DNA of 64,000 nt from Monocercomonoides exilis (taxonomy: Eukaryota > Preaxostyla > Oxymonadida > Polymastigidae). The position numbers and the translations under genes were made by a program. Where the stretch lies: assembly GCA_001643675.2 (NCBI GenBank), contig LSRY02000003.1, forward strand, positions 1-64,000, in the 5' to 3' direction. A model generated the notes under the pieces. That model was not told the origin of the DNA. It was given only the letters and a program-made list of their open reading frames with translations, and ran no database searches. Shown piece by piece: positions 44,805 to 58,051 of the stretch (position 1 is its first letter; each line of letters opens with the position of its first letter).

Positions 44805-47800
44805 CTATTCGCTAAGACTTTGGATAAGACCATTAAATGCGGAACTTGGATTCGCCAATAGGTTCGCAGGAGAGTCAAGCTCAGAAACATGCCCTTGGTC
44901 CATCACCATTATTCTATCACAATTCATAATGGTGTTCAGACGGTGAGCAATGATAATCATCGTTTGGCTACTAAAGACTCTGCGGATGGTCTTCTGTATT
45001 TTTGCATCAGTCTCCACATCCACATTTGCTGTTGCCTCGTCCATCACAACAATCTTGCAATGATTCAGCATCGCCCTTCCAAAGCAAATAAGTTGGCGCT
45101 GTCCGCAGCTGAAGTTGTTTCCTCCCTCAGACATTTGCGTGTCTAACCCAAACTCCATTCCCAAAACAACTTCTTTCATCTCAATCAGATCCAACACTTC
45201 CCAGATCTCATCGTCGCTGCACTTGCTCCCAATGTCCAGGTTGTATCTGAGCGTCCCTGTGAACAGCGTGGGGTCCTGCGGTATAATTGCAATTGATCTC
45301 CGCACTCTGCTGAGATCGACCTTAGAGATGTCGATGCCATCGATTAAAACCCTTCCTTTGTTAGGCTCTTCATCGGGCACATCCACAGGCTTTCCTGTCT
45401 CCATATCTATCATTATGGGCTGGAGCTTTGGATCCAACTCTACAAGTCTAAACAGCGCAAACAGCAGAGATGTCTTCCCGGCACCTGTCCTCCCGCACAC
45501 CCCAATCTTTTCTCCGCCAGTAAACGAGAAGTTCACATCCTGCAGAACATACGGAAGGCCAGGACGGTATCTGAATGTTACATGCTCAAAATCAACATTC
45601 CCTTTCTGTGGCCAGTCAGCAGGAGGTTCAATAGCAACCTTCTTGTTGATCTTTGAATACTCCAATTCCTGAGGCAGATGTGCAGAATAGAAATCCAATC
45701 TCTGATATGACGTCATTCTAGATTCAAGATCTACAGATTCCATCACCATAAATGAGCCCAAGAACGAAAATGTCATCGAAGCGGTGATAGCCACGCTCAG
45801 ATTGGAAGGCTCCATGAAGAACCATCCCAGAATAATCACACCAGTTGTGAATATGATTGTTACAAATTGCGTGTACATATCAGCCCATGATTTTCCTTCT
45901 AAGTACAGCACAAACCGAACTGCCCAATCATCATTTGCCTTGTAGAATTTCTGTCTCCAACTTTCTTCCAAATGGAATGCTCGAATTGTCGACAAACCTG
46001 CGCCTGAAACTGTCTCGCTGAAGATTGAAAGCACAGGCGAGCGAGAAATAGCTTCCAGTCTTTGAAGGTTACGAGCTGCACGTGCGTAAAGAACATAAAT
46101 CACGCAGTAAATTAAAAGCGCTGGTAGCCCGATTGCCAGGAAAACTGGAGTATCAATTGCGATAATCACAACCTGCCCAATGATTCCTATTATTAGGTTG
46201 ACAACTTGAATGAGTAGGCCAAAGAGAGTTGTATCCACCTGGGACATATCTCCTGTGAATCTATTCAGGATTCTTCCCATTGGCGTTGTGTCAAAGAATG
46301 AAGGCGGACAGTGCACAACATTCTTCAAAAGAGTGTCATGGATGATGCGAACAGAACGAACAACTGCAAACCCAGAAACAATTGCTCTCAGAGATTGGAA
46401 TATGAACCCAAATACAAACATCAATCCGTAAATGCCAATCTTCCATCCATATGGAATCACATCTAACTTGTAAGGATTCCCACAAATACCCAGCCAGTAT
46501 GACTGGAATATCTGTGTTCCTTCAGCGATAAGAGATAAGAGAATGTAGATAATTAAACCCCACCACGGAAACAACGAGTTCACATAGGAGATGTAGTTGG
46601 AAATTGGCACTGCTTCGGTTTCGAACTCTTCTTCTGTAATAATCTGCTTTCCTGCTTCTGCTCCTTTTCCTTCCAAATCTTTTGCTGTGGCACCAGTCGA
46701 TTGGTCGCTCTTTGCATGATGCTTGTGATGACCAGAATGTTTATGTGACTTTCCTTTTTTCTTCTCCATCTTCTCGCCTTCTTTGCCTTCTTCTCTTTCT
46801 TGCTTCTCATTTCCTCCCTCTTCTTCCTCTTCCTCTTCCCCATCGCTTTCGCTATCTTCCTCTTCTTCTCCTTCTTTGTGCTTCTTATCCTTCTTGTTCT
46901 TCTTTTTGATGATGAATTGGCTAAAATCAATCCCTTGTGCAAGCAAATCTTCATATTTCCCCTGTGCTGCGATAAGCCCATGCTTCAAAAGAATAATGTT
47001 ATCAGCACGATCCAAAAATTGCAGCTTGTTCGTCATCAGCAGTCTCGTCTTGTCCTTCAGTTGGCCGCAAATGCACTCCTCCAGCAGATACCTCCCCACA
47101 TGTGCATCGACTGCTGAAAGAGGATCATCCAAAATGTAGATGTCTCTGTCTGAATACACAGCACGCGCCAGTTGAATACGAGCTTTTTGCCCTCCGCTCA
47201 GATTCACTCCTTTCTCTCCAATGGCTGTTTGGTCACCAGCAGACAAAGTCCTGAAATCAGGCTCCAACGCACATACACGCACCACATTCAGATACTTCTC
47301 TTCCTCATAAAACGATCCAAAAGTAATATTGCCTCTGACTGTGTTGTTGTTGATCCACGCCACCTGCGGGCAATACGCAATAGAGCCACGATATCTCACT
47401 TCTCCTTCCAATCTGTCCATATCTCCAATGATCGCTGCTCCGATAGAAGACTTGCCAGACCCCACTCCACCCACAACCATCGTCAAAGAGCCCTTGGGAA
47501 GGGTGATGTTCACAGACTGCAGAGCAATCTTGTTGCGACTCGATGGTGTGGCTGAAGGAGAAGGTGAAGGAGATGGAGAACTTGAGGGTGCTGTTGAAGG
47601 GGATAGCGTCGAAGACTGAGCAGAAATTACAGGTGTTGTGTTTTCTTGAGCGCTTCCTTTCTCATCTTTTGGTTGATCTGAGAGAGTGAATACAGAAGGC
47701 TGCGCATCTGAAGCTGTTGTTGCGATAGGCGCAGAAATTGTTGTTGATTGAATCACAGTATTTGGTTCATTGCCTTCTTCTGGAACTAATTCAGAAATCT

Positions 47801-49772
47801 TAGCTAAACCAGATGCTGTTTCTGTATTTGTTTCCTCTTTCTTTTCCTCTTTCTTTTCCTTTTTTGTTTCTTCTACCTTCTCAGCTGTTGAAGAGGAAGA
47901 AGAAGTTGATGATGATGCTTTGTCCTCGTCAAAGATAGTTGGAATTGGTGTCTGTTCCGATTTAACGTTATCCTTCTGTTTTTCTTGATTTTTGCAGTTT
48001 GTCATTGCACTGTCTTTTTTCTCCGCAATTTGCTTCGCGCTCTCCATTTTCCTGTGTTTAGCTTCTTCCTTCAATTTCATCTTCTCTTCCATTGACAAAG
48101 GAATTTCTGGTGGATCGCCCCATTTGAACGTTCCGTTTGTGATTGTCAATGCAATCTCAGTGTCATCTGGTTCATTGACTATTTCTTTCTTCAACTCTGG
48201 CAAAAGGAGAAAATCTCTAATTCGCTTTTGGCTAATGTGAATCATTGCTGTGGCTTGCAGATACATTGGAATCATGTTCGTTTCTCTGGTCATCATGGTC
48301 AAAAACCCGATGTTTGGCATCACTTTTACAGGAAAGTCGAACTGATCAATATTGTAAATTGCAATGTATGTGCCAAACGTAGCAATGTTCACCAAAGGTG
48401 GCATAGCTCTTATCATCCCTCCCATAAATTGTTGCCAGAATGTAAAGACCAAAACATCTCTCTCTTGCTTTCTTCTTGGAATATCAATTTTGCTGATAAA
48501 CACATGCTCCAATCCTGTAAACTTCACCACGCGCATCCCTTGCAATGTTTCGTTGGTGACTTTGTTTCTATCATCGTTGTGGCTCAGATACTTCTTCATA
48601 TTACCTGCCAAAAGTGCCGATATGCACACTTGAACGGGGAAGAATAAAAAGAGTGTGATAAGAGACATAATTCCGACCCATCCAAAATCAATACACACAA
48701 AAACGAATGGCATGATGATTTCAATGGGAATAAAAGCAAACATAAACGGCATCCAAATCATGTCACAAATATTTCTTGTATCTGCAGCAAGCAATGACAA
48801 AAGTCTCCCCGTATCAACATTGCTTTGCGAGGTGATGTTCAGCAAAAGGGTTTTGTTGTAAATCATTCCACTCAATGCTGACTTAACATTCGCAGAATAA
48901 TGAAAGAAAATTCTTAATTCCCACGAACTCACTATGAACATGAAAGGGCTAAGTATTAGAATAATAGCAGGAGCATAAGGAAATGTTTCGTTAGGATTAA
49001 AAATCTTCCGAGCAACAACTTCAAGAATAAGTTTCATCATATATGGTTGAATGAAATAACTCACATAGCTTTTGAATTCAAAAAAAATTGTTTAATTTTT
49101 AAAATTTGAGTGAATGCAAACCAAAGTGCTAAGAATATCATTGCCGCAACCAATTTATATGTTCCAACTCCAAAGAGCAGTGCTGAAGCAAGTGACGGCT
49201 TTGAAGGTTCTTTCATCTTTGTGCTATAAAGAATAAATACTAAGATTGAAAAATATCGCAATTAAATTCATATCATCATACTTAGGATTCCTAGATTTTT
49301 CTTTATCGTACTCCTCTAACTTTTTAACATAATCAGTATATCGTTTCATCCAGTATTCTTCTCCATTTTTAGTTGTCAATGATGTGAGATCTGATTTTTG
49401 TGTTTCGTAAATGTCCTCATCCTGGATAGGCTTGCAACGGAACACAAATTGAAAATAGAAACAGAAAAACACGTTGCAGCAACCCCAATGTGCTTCCTCC
49501 GTGTTCCTCCTGCGTTTGATCTCAGTCTTTGAAGCTTGTGATTTCTTTTTTTCTTCAATGAATACATGTTCAGGAGGTGCGGACATCGATGGCTCTTGAT
49601 TTGTCATTGAAGAAGGAGAAGAAGGGGGTGTCATTTTCGATCGTTCCTGGGACTTTTGTGGGGCATATTGAACAATTGATATTTCAGAAGTCGATGATTC
49701 TGAATCGCGTTCTTGTACATCTGGAAATGTGGAGGATATTTTAAACACTTCGGAGGAAGATGTTTCGGACAT
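44805..49772 (-). CDS. ABCC/MRP-type full ABC transporter, two introns
   Basis: Exons 49772-49282, 49223-49122 and 49068-44805 give 1,618 residues. Intron 1 is 58 bp (GTATGA...TAG) and intron 2 is 53 bp (GTTTGC...AAG). Removing intron 2 restores the ABCC spacing from PSLASALLF to FIQPYMMK. Order: cytosolic N-terminus with no extra TMD0, TMD1, NBD1, linker, TMD2, NBD2. NBD1 has Walker A GGVGSGKSS (about 731-739), LSGGQ (about 821) and Walker B ILDDP, with Asp instead of the catalytic Glu and Asn at the H-loop (MTNKLQFL). NBD2 has GRTGAGKTS, FSCGQRQL, VMDEATANVD and IIAHRL, so it looks catalytically competent. A low-complexity insertion of about 190 residues splits NBD1 between TFKWG and ALQSVNITL. 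A Glu/Lys/His-rich linker follows NBD1. Likely an ATP-driven exporter of conjugates or organic anions; the substrate is unknown. Confidence 0.93.
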
Positions 49773-50145
49773 TATCAAACAATTTTAAAGATTGAATTAA
49801 TAATTCTTAAAACTGATAATTAAACAATGGTTTATACCATAAGCATTGATGCTTTCTTTGCTGAAAAAAAATTTTTTTATTCACTCAAAATGTGTAACCC
49901 ATTGGCAGATATAGTTGTTTTTCGATTTTAATATAAAATTTTTTCGGTATCTTTTCTGTTTTTTGGAAAACATTTTCAGATTTTTTTATTGATGCAAAAA
50001 ATTGACTATTCTAAGTTTAATTCTTTGTAAACGTGGATTTGAGTGTGATTAATATTGACATCATAAAAAAAAGGAAAATAAGGTCGCTTTAATATTCCTA
50101 TGTAATTAACAGTTGATTTTTAAAAAGGACTTTGTTTTTAGTATA
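49773..50145. other. Upstream region of the transporter gene
   Basis: AT-rich, non-coding. It should contain the transporter promoter, though I see no recognisable motif. Confidence 0.5.
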
Positions 50146-50547
50146 GTTAGTGTTAATAATGGTGGACACTTTCAATAACTGTGGACAGTGGCTTTTTCTC
50201 AACAACTATTGATAGTTGCATTTCATCAATTTACACATTTATTCCTTCAATGAATGCAAACTTATAAGTCATTCAAAAATGAAACAACTTGCTCCCAAGA
50301 ATAAAGAAAAAGACATTTTCTATTTTCGGAGAAACTCGGAGAAATTAGATTCTCCGAGTTTCTCCGAAAAGATAAAATAATTATTATTGAATTTCACCGT
50401 ATTGGATAAATTATTAAAACAATTCACATTGGTTTGTATTCAATGAGGGAATAAATTGGTTAATTGTCAAAAAGCAACTATCAATAGTTGTTGAAATAAT
50501 GCGACTGTCCACCATTATTGAAAGTGTCCACCATTATTAACACTAAC
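50146..50547. mobile_element. Foldback MITE, copy A
   Basis: About 400 bp that is one near-complete inverted repeat. The ends are GTTAGTGTTAATAATGGTGG and its complement (50528-50547). The arms carry GGACACTTTCAATAA and CAACAACTATTGATAGTTGC in both halves. The centre is a perfect 21-bp hairpin with a 6-nt loop (50323-50343 and 50350-50370, containing CGGAGAAACTCGGAGAA). TA can be read as the target duplication (50148-50149 and 50544-50545), but it overlaps the symmetric end and cannot be distinguished from it. There is no coding capacity. It sits in the intergenic region between two divergent genes. Confidence 0.85.
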
Positions 50548-51310
50548 AATAACTGATTTTCATCAAATCTTTTTGATGAAAAAAATGAGCTTAATTTGGG
50601 TCTGAAATTTATCGGTACCCAATAAATAAATCGGGACATAAAAATTTCTGTAACACAGGAGCACTTCCATTAAAAATGAAATAACGAGAAATTTCAAAAA
50701 TTCTTTTATATGTTATTCCAGAGAATATTTTTATCATTTTATAATTTAAATAAATAGATCTGGTTTTTTTTTTTTTTTAGTTTTTTTGACCAAAGATTTG
50801 CTCATATTTACATAAGCTTTTTGTTTTAAGTGTTTTTAGTTATATTATTGTTTATAAATTGATCTTTTTTATGTTTTTGGCTATTTTTTGATACTAAACA
50901 CTTCATAATAATTTTTTTATTTTAACAGTATTATTTAAAATTTTTGATTTAATTAGAAAAATATTACGTTGTTTCATTTTTTGATTTCAAAATCAAAAAC
51001 TATCAATATAAAAAAACTTTGTTGAATATGTGGGGGAAAATACAGTCTTTCAAGCTTTTTTTGCACAAAGCATTGAATAATTGCTTCACTCATAACTATA
51101 TTAATCATTCTCAAATTTCAAGACAGATTGAATTTTCTTTTCTGCAAATTGTTGTCATAGATGTTATTACAAAAATTTGATGTGACATTCCTTGTATATC
51201 AAAAAATGAACCCATTTTTATTATGTTTTTTGATCTCAAAAAGTCAATGAATAGTGCATAATTTTGCAATTAATATGTCTGAAGTCTAATATTTTGTCCC
51301 ATGTATTATA
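50548..51310. other. Spacer between the foldback elements
   Basis: AT-rich, no gene and no repeat seen. Confidence 0.5.
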
Positions 51311-51715
51311 GTTAATATTTATTAATGTGGACACTTTCAATAACAATGGACAGTAGCATTATCTCAACAACCGTTGATAGTTGCATTTTGATAATAAGCC
51401 CGACTATATTATCATTGAATGTGAACTTGTCAGTCAGACAAAAATAAAACAACAAGCTCCCAAGAATAAAATACTCAGCATCTTCAATATCCAGAGAAAC
51501 TCTGAGTAATAAGATTCTCTGAGTTTCTCCGAAAAATGAAAAATATTTTTGAATTACTTCTTTGTGTTGGATGTGTGATAAAAACAATTCAAATAAGTTC
51601 ATATTCAATGAGGGAATAATTGGACTCATTGTCAAAAAAACAACTGTTAACTGTTATTCAGATAATGCAACTGTCCACAGATATTGATAGTGTCCATCAT
51701 GATTGTCACTGATAA
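51311..51715. mobile_element. Foldback MITE, copy B (diverged)
   Basis: Same layout and direction as copy A: GTGGACACTTTCAATAAC at the left, AACAACCGTTGATAGTTGC, CTCCCAAGAATAAA, a central hairpin with AGAGAAACTCTGAG, TATTCAATGAGGGAATAA, and CTGTCCACAGATATTGATAG at the right. The terminal arms have lost part of their symmetry, so it is older than copy A. Confidence 0.8.
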
Positions 51716-52322
51716 CATCAAAAAATTTTTGAAAATATCGTGAAATGAAAAAAATAGTGAAAAACCGAAGAAATTGATAATAAAAAATTGCCAAAAGTGT
51801 AAAAAATTGAGTTTATAAAAAATGACATAACTCAAAACACTCAAAACAAAATGACCTGAAAACATGAGCAAGTCTTTGATCTTGAAAAATAGACAAAAAA
51901 ATTTAAGAACTATTAGTCAACATTGAAAAATCAAAAATTATTTATAGGAATCGTCAAAAAAGATATTTTGAATATTTTTGTTATTTATTTCATTTCATAA
52001 ATGCTCCTGGGAGTCAGAAAAAAAATATGTTTCAAATTAAAATGGGGGAACAACAAATTACTCACTATTCTCATTAAATAATCAAAAGCTAAATTTTCCT
52101 ATAAAGAGCTTCATATTGTTTCAGTTTGCAGTATCACCATCAAACATCTTCTTTCACAGATTATTGTTTTTTATGGGGCAAAAAAATATCAAAAGGATTT
52201 TCCATTCTGTGCTGTTTACGATTTTCTTTAAAAAGAAACCAAAACAGTTTAGTATATTTATTTATTTCTGTTGTTCCAAATTTTAACAACAAAATTTTTG
52301 TTGTTTTTTTAAGGAACAAGCA
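51716..52322. other. Upstream region of the TmcB-hemerythrin gene
   Basis: AT-rich, with no separate gene supported. It presumably contains the promoter of the gene starting at 52323. Confidence 0.5.
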
Positions 52323-55300
52323 ATGAGTTCAAAAGACACACAATCTGTTTCAAGCTCCATTGTAGCAGAAAGAAATACTGTCCCTTGCGCACGATTTAAT
52401 GCTTTCGATCATTTGTTTGGACTATCATTTATTTTTTGTTATATGAACATTTTAATGGAATTTCTCATCTTTTAGGTTGTTTTCTTTTTTTCATCCTTAT
52501 AAATTGGTTTGCAATGCTTTCTATTTTTGAGTTTTTTCATTAATATTTTTTAACCAGCATTCAAGGCAAATATCGGATTCGGTGATTATTGGAATTTCAA
52601 TTTTGCTTGCTTTCCAATATGTTTTCGTTCCCCTTCGAAGAACTGATATACCTTTTCTGCACTTTACGGATGTATACCGAAAAATTGGGTATTAAATTTA
52701 TTTATTGTTTTATTTCAAACATTTGCTCCATTAGATTATATTTCGATCCTTCGTTTTATTCACCAACTTTTTTATCATTTGTAATTTTCTTTGCACTAAT
52801 GGGAACAGCTTTGATTCTTACTGTTGCACTTGGAGTTATTGTTTGTCTACTCGCAAAAAGAGAAGGAGGAGCACCCACTGCCCTCCATTACGTTAGCGAT
52901 AAACTTGGAATGCTCGTGTCAGTCGCATTTGTTGCACCTTTCTGCATTGTTTTTTCAAAGCCTTGGGCATGCCTCATTCAGGAGACTGTATCTCCAATAA
53001 GTGAGAACAACAATTTTACGTATTGCAACCCAACTGCTCGCATTCCTCTTCTTGTTTTTTCAGCTATTTTCCACATATCTCTATTCGTATTTTCTGGATT
53101 ATATCGTTGCTTGATCTTCGATGCAAACTTGCGCTCGGCAAATCTCAACAGCACACGATGGGGCGCAACCACGTGCTTTGCCCAATCTTTGGCTTATCTC
53201 AGTTCCTTTCTTGTTACAATTCTCATCGAGTTCCATCCAACAGTATCTGCTGTTATCCACACAGCAGTCTTTGCTATCCTTATGTGCTTCGAGGTCATTG
53301 TCCTTCCGCAGACAACGCCTCACTCCAACTCTTTGTTTTCGGCAATTTATGGAGCAGCCTTTGGATCGGGGATTGTGTCGCTGCTGATGCCTGTCTGGAA
53401 CTCTCTCGCAGCAAACAGCGCATCTGATGGCAATAAGCCTCTGACTGTTTTGAGTGTCATATTCTTCTACGTGTCGTTGGTTGTTATTTGCGCAGTTTTT
53501 GCTACAGGCGCTGGAGTGTTAGCATTCATACGGCACAGAAAACTTGCTCTTATCAAACCTGTCTATTCACTTTCTGGGAAACATTCCAAGACTCTTCCTC
53601 ATGAAGCTAATGCTACATATGATTCTTCGTCCCAGCGCGATCAGCTGACACCTTTCAAGCACAATAAAAAGATCGTGAAGAACAAGAAGAAAAAAAGTGG
53701 CTTCAAAAAAAAGCCAATTGGCCTTCAAATTGTTATTGACGGTGCAGTTGTAACACATTTATTCAGCTCAGATACACTGCCACTGTCTCACTCGCAATTG
53801 CACTTGCAATCGTTGACCTCTTGCCAATCTCCAAGCACCTCTTCCCTTTCGCAGGTCGCTTCTTCGCCTTCTCAAAGCATGCTTTTCTCTGCCTCTTCTC
53901 AAATATACACGCCGCAACGGTTTTCACCATCTTCTTCGCCTTTGTCGATGTCATCATCATCGTTATCGCTGCCTTCATCCACAATTTCGCCAGCTCCATC
54001 GGTCTTGTCTTCTTTGTGCCCTTTGCCTGCTCGTAATATTGTTCCCTCATCGAGCAACCCTTCCTTCGACTCAGTCTCTCCTTTCATTGCAAACCAAGTC
54101 GGTATCATCAAAGCCATCCTGCGTTCGGTTCGCAGTCCGTCTGCAATTTGGACTAAGATCAGCTTTTTGTCTGATCCAACATTCCGAAATAGACAGGATG
54201 TGGTTGAGTTTGTGGACAATCTATTCATCGCAGCGCTGAAAAAGGAGAAGTTCAGTGCGCGTTCTGATCTGATAGTGTCGTACTCTCTTTTCCTCTCCTC
54301 CTTCATGAGCATCCTCCGCCGCCCGAACGCCCTCGCCACGCAGCTGCAGCGCGCCTGTGAACAGTTTCCCAGCTGGGTTGATCGCTGGCTGATATACGTG
54401 AAGTCGAAGGAGATGGAAGCGCTCATCCGGAGAAGAGAGACATTCGCCGGTGCAGAAGGCACCTTTGGCAAAGGAAGAGGCTACTCAGAGCTCGGCAGCA
54501 GCACATCGTCTGTGTCAAACACCTTCAACATTCACATCCAGCTGCAGCAGGCGACGAAGAATGACGAGTTTAGCAAGGCGCACATGTTCCGCGTGTGGTC
54601 GCTTTTGTCACGTCGTTCAGTTGACGTGCCTAAAGTGATGAACCACATCGTCAAAGCGCTGAAGTATGCACGCGATTCAGAGAACATTTATGTGCGTCTG
54701 TTGGAGCAGTCACCAGACAATCCGAATGTGATGCGGCGGCTGGCATTGGTGCTGAGAGACGTCTACTCCGACGATGAGACAGCAAACAAGCTGCTGCACG
54801 AGGCAGATGAGCTGGAGGAGACGAATGACATGGAAGAGCTGCTGTCAGTGGGAAACAACGAGGACAATGAACCCTTGCCAACAGCTGAAGGAGAAGGATG
54901 GGGAAGCACTTGGGGAAATGTGGCAGGTGGATGTGCAAATGGTAAAGGAAATGACAGCGATGGTGAAGGCGGAAGAAATGAGGAGCAAGGAAAGAATTCA
55001 GCTCATGGAATTTCAGTGAGCTTTGGAAGTGGAGCTTTGAAAAGCAAAAGCCGTTCCTCACTTAATGGCAGATTGTCGAATTCTCCGTCTTTAGCAGAAA
55101 CATTAACAGACAGAGTGCATCAGAATGGGCATGACAGAAACTTGAGGAAGGCCAAAAATGGAGAGCTGAAGAGAAAAGAGAGGGGAAACACCAGACGATC
55201 CAAAAAGAACAGATTTGACATGCTCACAAAGGACGAAAAGGAGAAGTCGAAAACTTTGTTGAATGCGCTGCTGCCGATTGTGTTGACTGGCATTGGGCTT

Positions 55301-58051
55301 ATGGCAGTGACACTTTTGGTGTCCTACATCCAAATCGATTCCCAATTCAAAGAGTCCACAAACTGCATGGACACTTCTCGCAAATCCATCAGGCTAAGCA
55401 TCTTTCAGAGCCATGTGCTGTACATGATGGCACAGTCGCTGAGCTCCTTAACAAACACAATGATCGCGCCTGCTGGCAAAAACATGGGCTCAAGCGGGAT
55501 GGCAAACCAGGCATTTGACCAGGACAGCTTCGGCGAGCAGCAGAAAGAGGACAAAGCGACAGTCGTGAGCCAGTCGCAGATGCTGAAGGAGTTGTTTGCA
55601 GATACAGCTGACAGCTCTGTGTGGAAAAAGGACTTGGCATCGTTTGTAATCTGCTACATGGACTATACACAAGTCAATCTGATAAGAGAATTTCTGATTG
55701 AAGGTTTGAATTTGCTTGCTCTGATCAACTGGTCACAGGACATTGCGCTGGATCTGGCAGACAACAGCATCAAGTTCCCAGACTATCATTCTCTCCTCTC
55801 GTTCTTCTACAAAGGCGCTGCTTGCTACATGCTGAATACTCCTCTTTCAATTTCTTCAGAATTGGAAGTGCTTGCAATGGACGAGTACTTCAGAGTGAAT
55901 GACATATCAAAGCACAACCTGATAATGCTGATCATCCTGCTCGTGTTCTGCGTAGCTGTTCTGATGTGTGCCACCATTCTGCCAATGATCGTGTTCATCC
56001 GCATCGTCATCAGAGAGCGAAAGAAGGCGATGCGGCTGCTCTGCACAATCTCTGCTGAATATGCCTCGAAAATGGTGGAGCGTCTCGAAAGCTCTTCTCA
56101 CGGTCATTCACACAGCCATCGAGGCACGATAAGTCAGACAGCAACAGAAGCATCGCTGACAGATCGTATTGTGGATGACGCAACAAAGAACAGCACATCT
56201 TCTCTGCCAGTTGCTCACCCCATTGACGAGAGCTGCAACACACCGCAGGCGATTCGCTTGGCGCTGCCAACTGTCACTCAGCAGGCTGAGATTGCTTCTT
56301 CACCAAATGAAGCATGCCTAGATGTATTGAATGACTATCTTGCAAAACATCAGCCAAACTCTTTTGCATCTCAGCAACTATTTTCCGACCAGATGCAACC
56401 TCAAATGCTGCCAAATTCAGATAATCAGAAAATGAGGAAGAAAGCAAAGCAACTTACACCTAAACAGTTCAAGTACGACTTGGGAGTGCCTGGAAAGGGG
56501 AAAGCGAAAGAAGATCGAGAATATGAGGAAGAGGAGAAAGATGAGAAAGAGCGTATTGCACAACAGCGCATTGAGGATATGGATGAAAAACTGCATGTGC
56601 TAGGAGGAGTTGTTCCGACTTCTGTGAAATGGCAGTTGGGCCTTGGGGCAGTGCTGTTGATTTGTCTGGCGTGCTCATTTTATGCTGTTTCAATTGTTGC
56701 TATCACAGGCACCATCGACCATTCTGGGAAGATCATCTTCAGCGGATACAGACGAGTGGCATTGAAGCAGCTTTCGGCGCTTGCCTCGATGGTCGCAGGG
56801 AAGATCATGTTTCCTGTGGCCGATGAAAGTGTATTCTTCAAAGACCCAATTTCGTCATCGCCTGCCTTTAGAAACTCGACTTTTATGACAAGCTTGGAGA
56901 ATGTGAAGAGCACGCTGAGTGTTCAGATGCAGTACATCCAGCTGATTTCGAAGCGCTTTTTGGTTGGCTCGTCGGAGGATACTGTGACGTCAGACGAGCG
57001 TCTGGACTCTATTGTTATCACAAGGACACAAGGAACAGATGCACTCATTGACGAGATTATGGTGGAGCCAACGAAATGCCTGCTGATCAACCGCACTTTG
57101 TGTGACACAACAACACCTGGCGAGCGCATGCCTGGCGTGACTTCTGAATTCAACGGGCTTTCAGAGCTGATTGAGCGTACAGCAACTGCTGTGTCAGAAC
57201 TTGTGAAGATTCCGGACGATGAGCTGAATCTGAACGACATTCATTATCTGTTCATAAGGGGAATGTCGTTATACGATGCAGAAGACTCACTCATTCGGAT
57301 TGGAGACGAGCTGCAAAGCAAAGCGAATGAGTTTACGACGAGATATTCGACAGTTCTGCTGGTTGTGTTTGTTGTGGTGGCTGTGATGGCAACTGCAGTT
57401 GTGGTTGTGTTTATTCTGCCAATTCCAGTGTATATCCAAACGATTATGGAGCAGACAGAGGCGATTGCAGAAGTAGCTGGCAGAAGGGAAGTCGAAAGTG
57501 TGAAGTGGAGTGAAGATCTTGTGACGTCTGTCACACGAATAGACGATGCACATTATGTTCTGGTGGAAGGGATGAGGCAGCTGGTTGCGCTGGTCAACAA
57601 CAACGAGCCACACGAGAAGGTTCAAATGCTTCTTGACCAGCTGCTCGTAGCGACGTTCATCCACTTCTCAGACGAGGAGAAGATGATGCTGTCGTACAAA
57701 TACCCAACGAAGCTGAGAAACGAGCATCTGATGGCACACATCCAGCTGCTCCGCAAGCTGGTCACCTTCCTTGACCGAATGAACACGCACCATGTGCCGC
57801 TGACAGAAGTTGTGCTCTTCAGCTCAACGTGGATTGTCAATCACATTCAGTCACTTGATGCTGAATTGTCTTTGTTCTTGCTACAAAAGGGAGACCAGAA
57901 TGATCTTAATGGAGCAATTGACTTGAGCCATTTCGAGATGCCTGGCTCAATTGAAGTGTGGCTCGATAGCGATCAAGCCCCAATGAAAGAAAAAGTGCTT
58001 TTTGAAACGGCTATTGATAATGCAAAGAAAAGATGTAGGTTTTTGATTTAA
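52323..58051 (+). CDS. TmcB-like polytopic membrane protein with C-terminal hemerythrin domain
   Basis: Exons 52323-52414, 52476-52506, 52558-52688 and 52735-58051 give 1,856 residues. The introns are 61, 51 and 46 bp (GTTTGG...TAG, GTTTGC...CAG, GTATTA...TAG). Layout: a membrane cluster to about residue 350; a Ser-rich cytosolic stretch; helical repeats at about 570-790 (PSWVDRWLIYVKSKE, SPDNPNVMRRLALVL, ANKLLHEADELEE) as in the TmcB/tiny macrocysts family of protists; membrane spans at about 924-950, 1147-1177, 1384-1408 and 1620-1650 enclosing two probable outside loops; and a hemerythrin domain from about 1680. All seven hemerythrin iron ligands are visible: His1691, His1728 and Glu1732 (HFSDE), His1749 and His1753, His1788 and Asp1793. 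Likely role: surface or endomembrane sensor whose cytosolic di-iron domain binds oxygen or nitric oxide. The start gives an open, TM-containing N-terminus only after splicing. Confidence 0.88.

Noticed and set aside
44889-48861. Several plus-strand open frames opposite the ABC transporter
   Set aside because: They lie antisense to a well-supported coding exon with clear Walker and signature motifs and have no recognisable domains.
49069-49121. Frameshift in a poly-T run near the 5' end of the ABC transporter
   Set aside because: A 53-bp GTTTGC...AAG intron explains the frame change and restores the normal ABCC spacing better than an indel.
52978-57840. Minus-strand and off-frame open frames across the TmcB-hemerythrin gene
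   Set aside because: They overlap the single long exon and show no family motifs; they are shadows.
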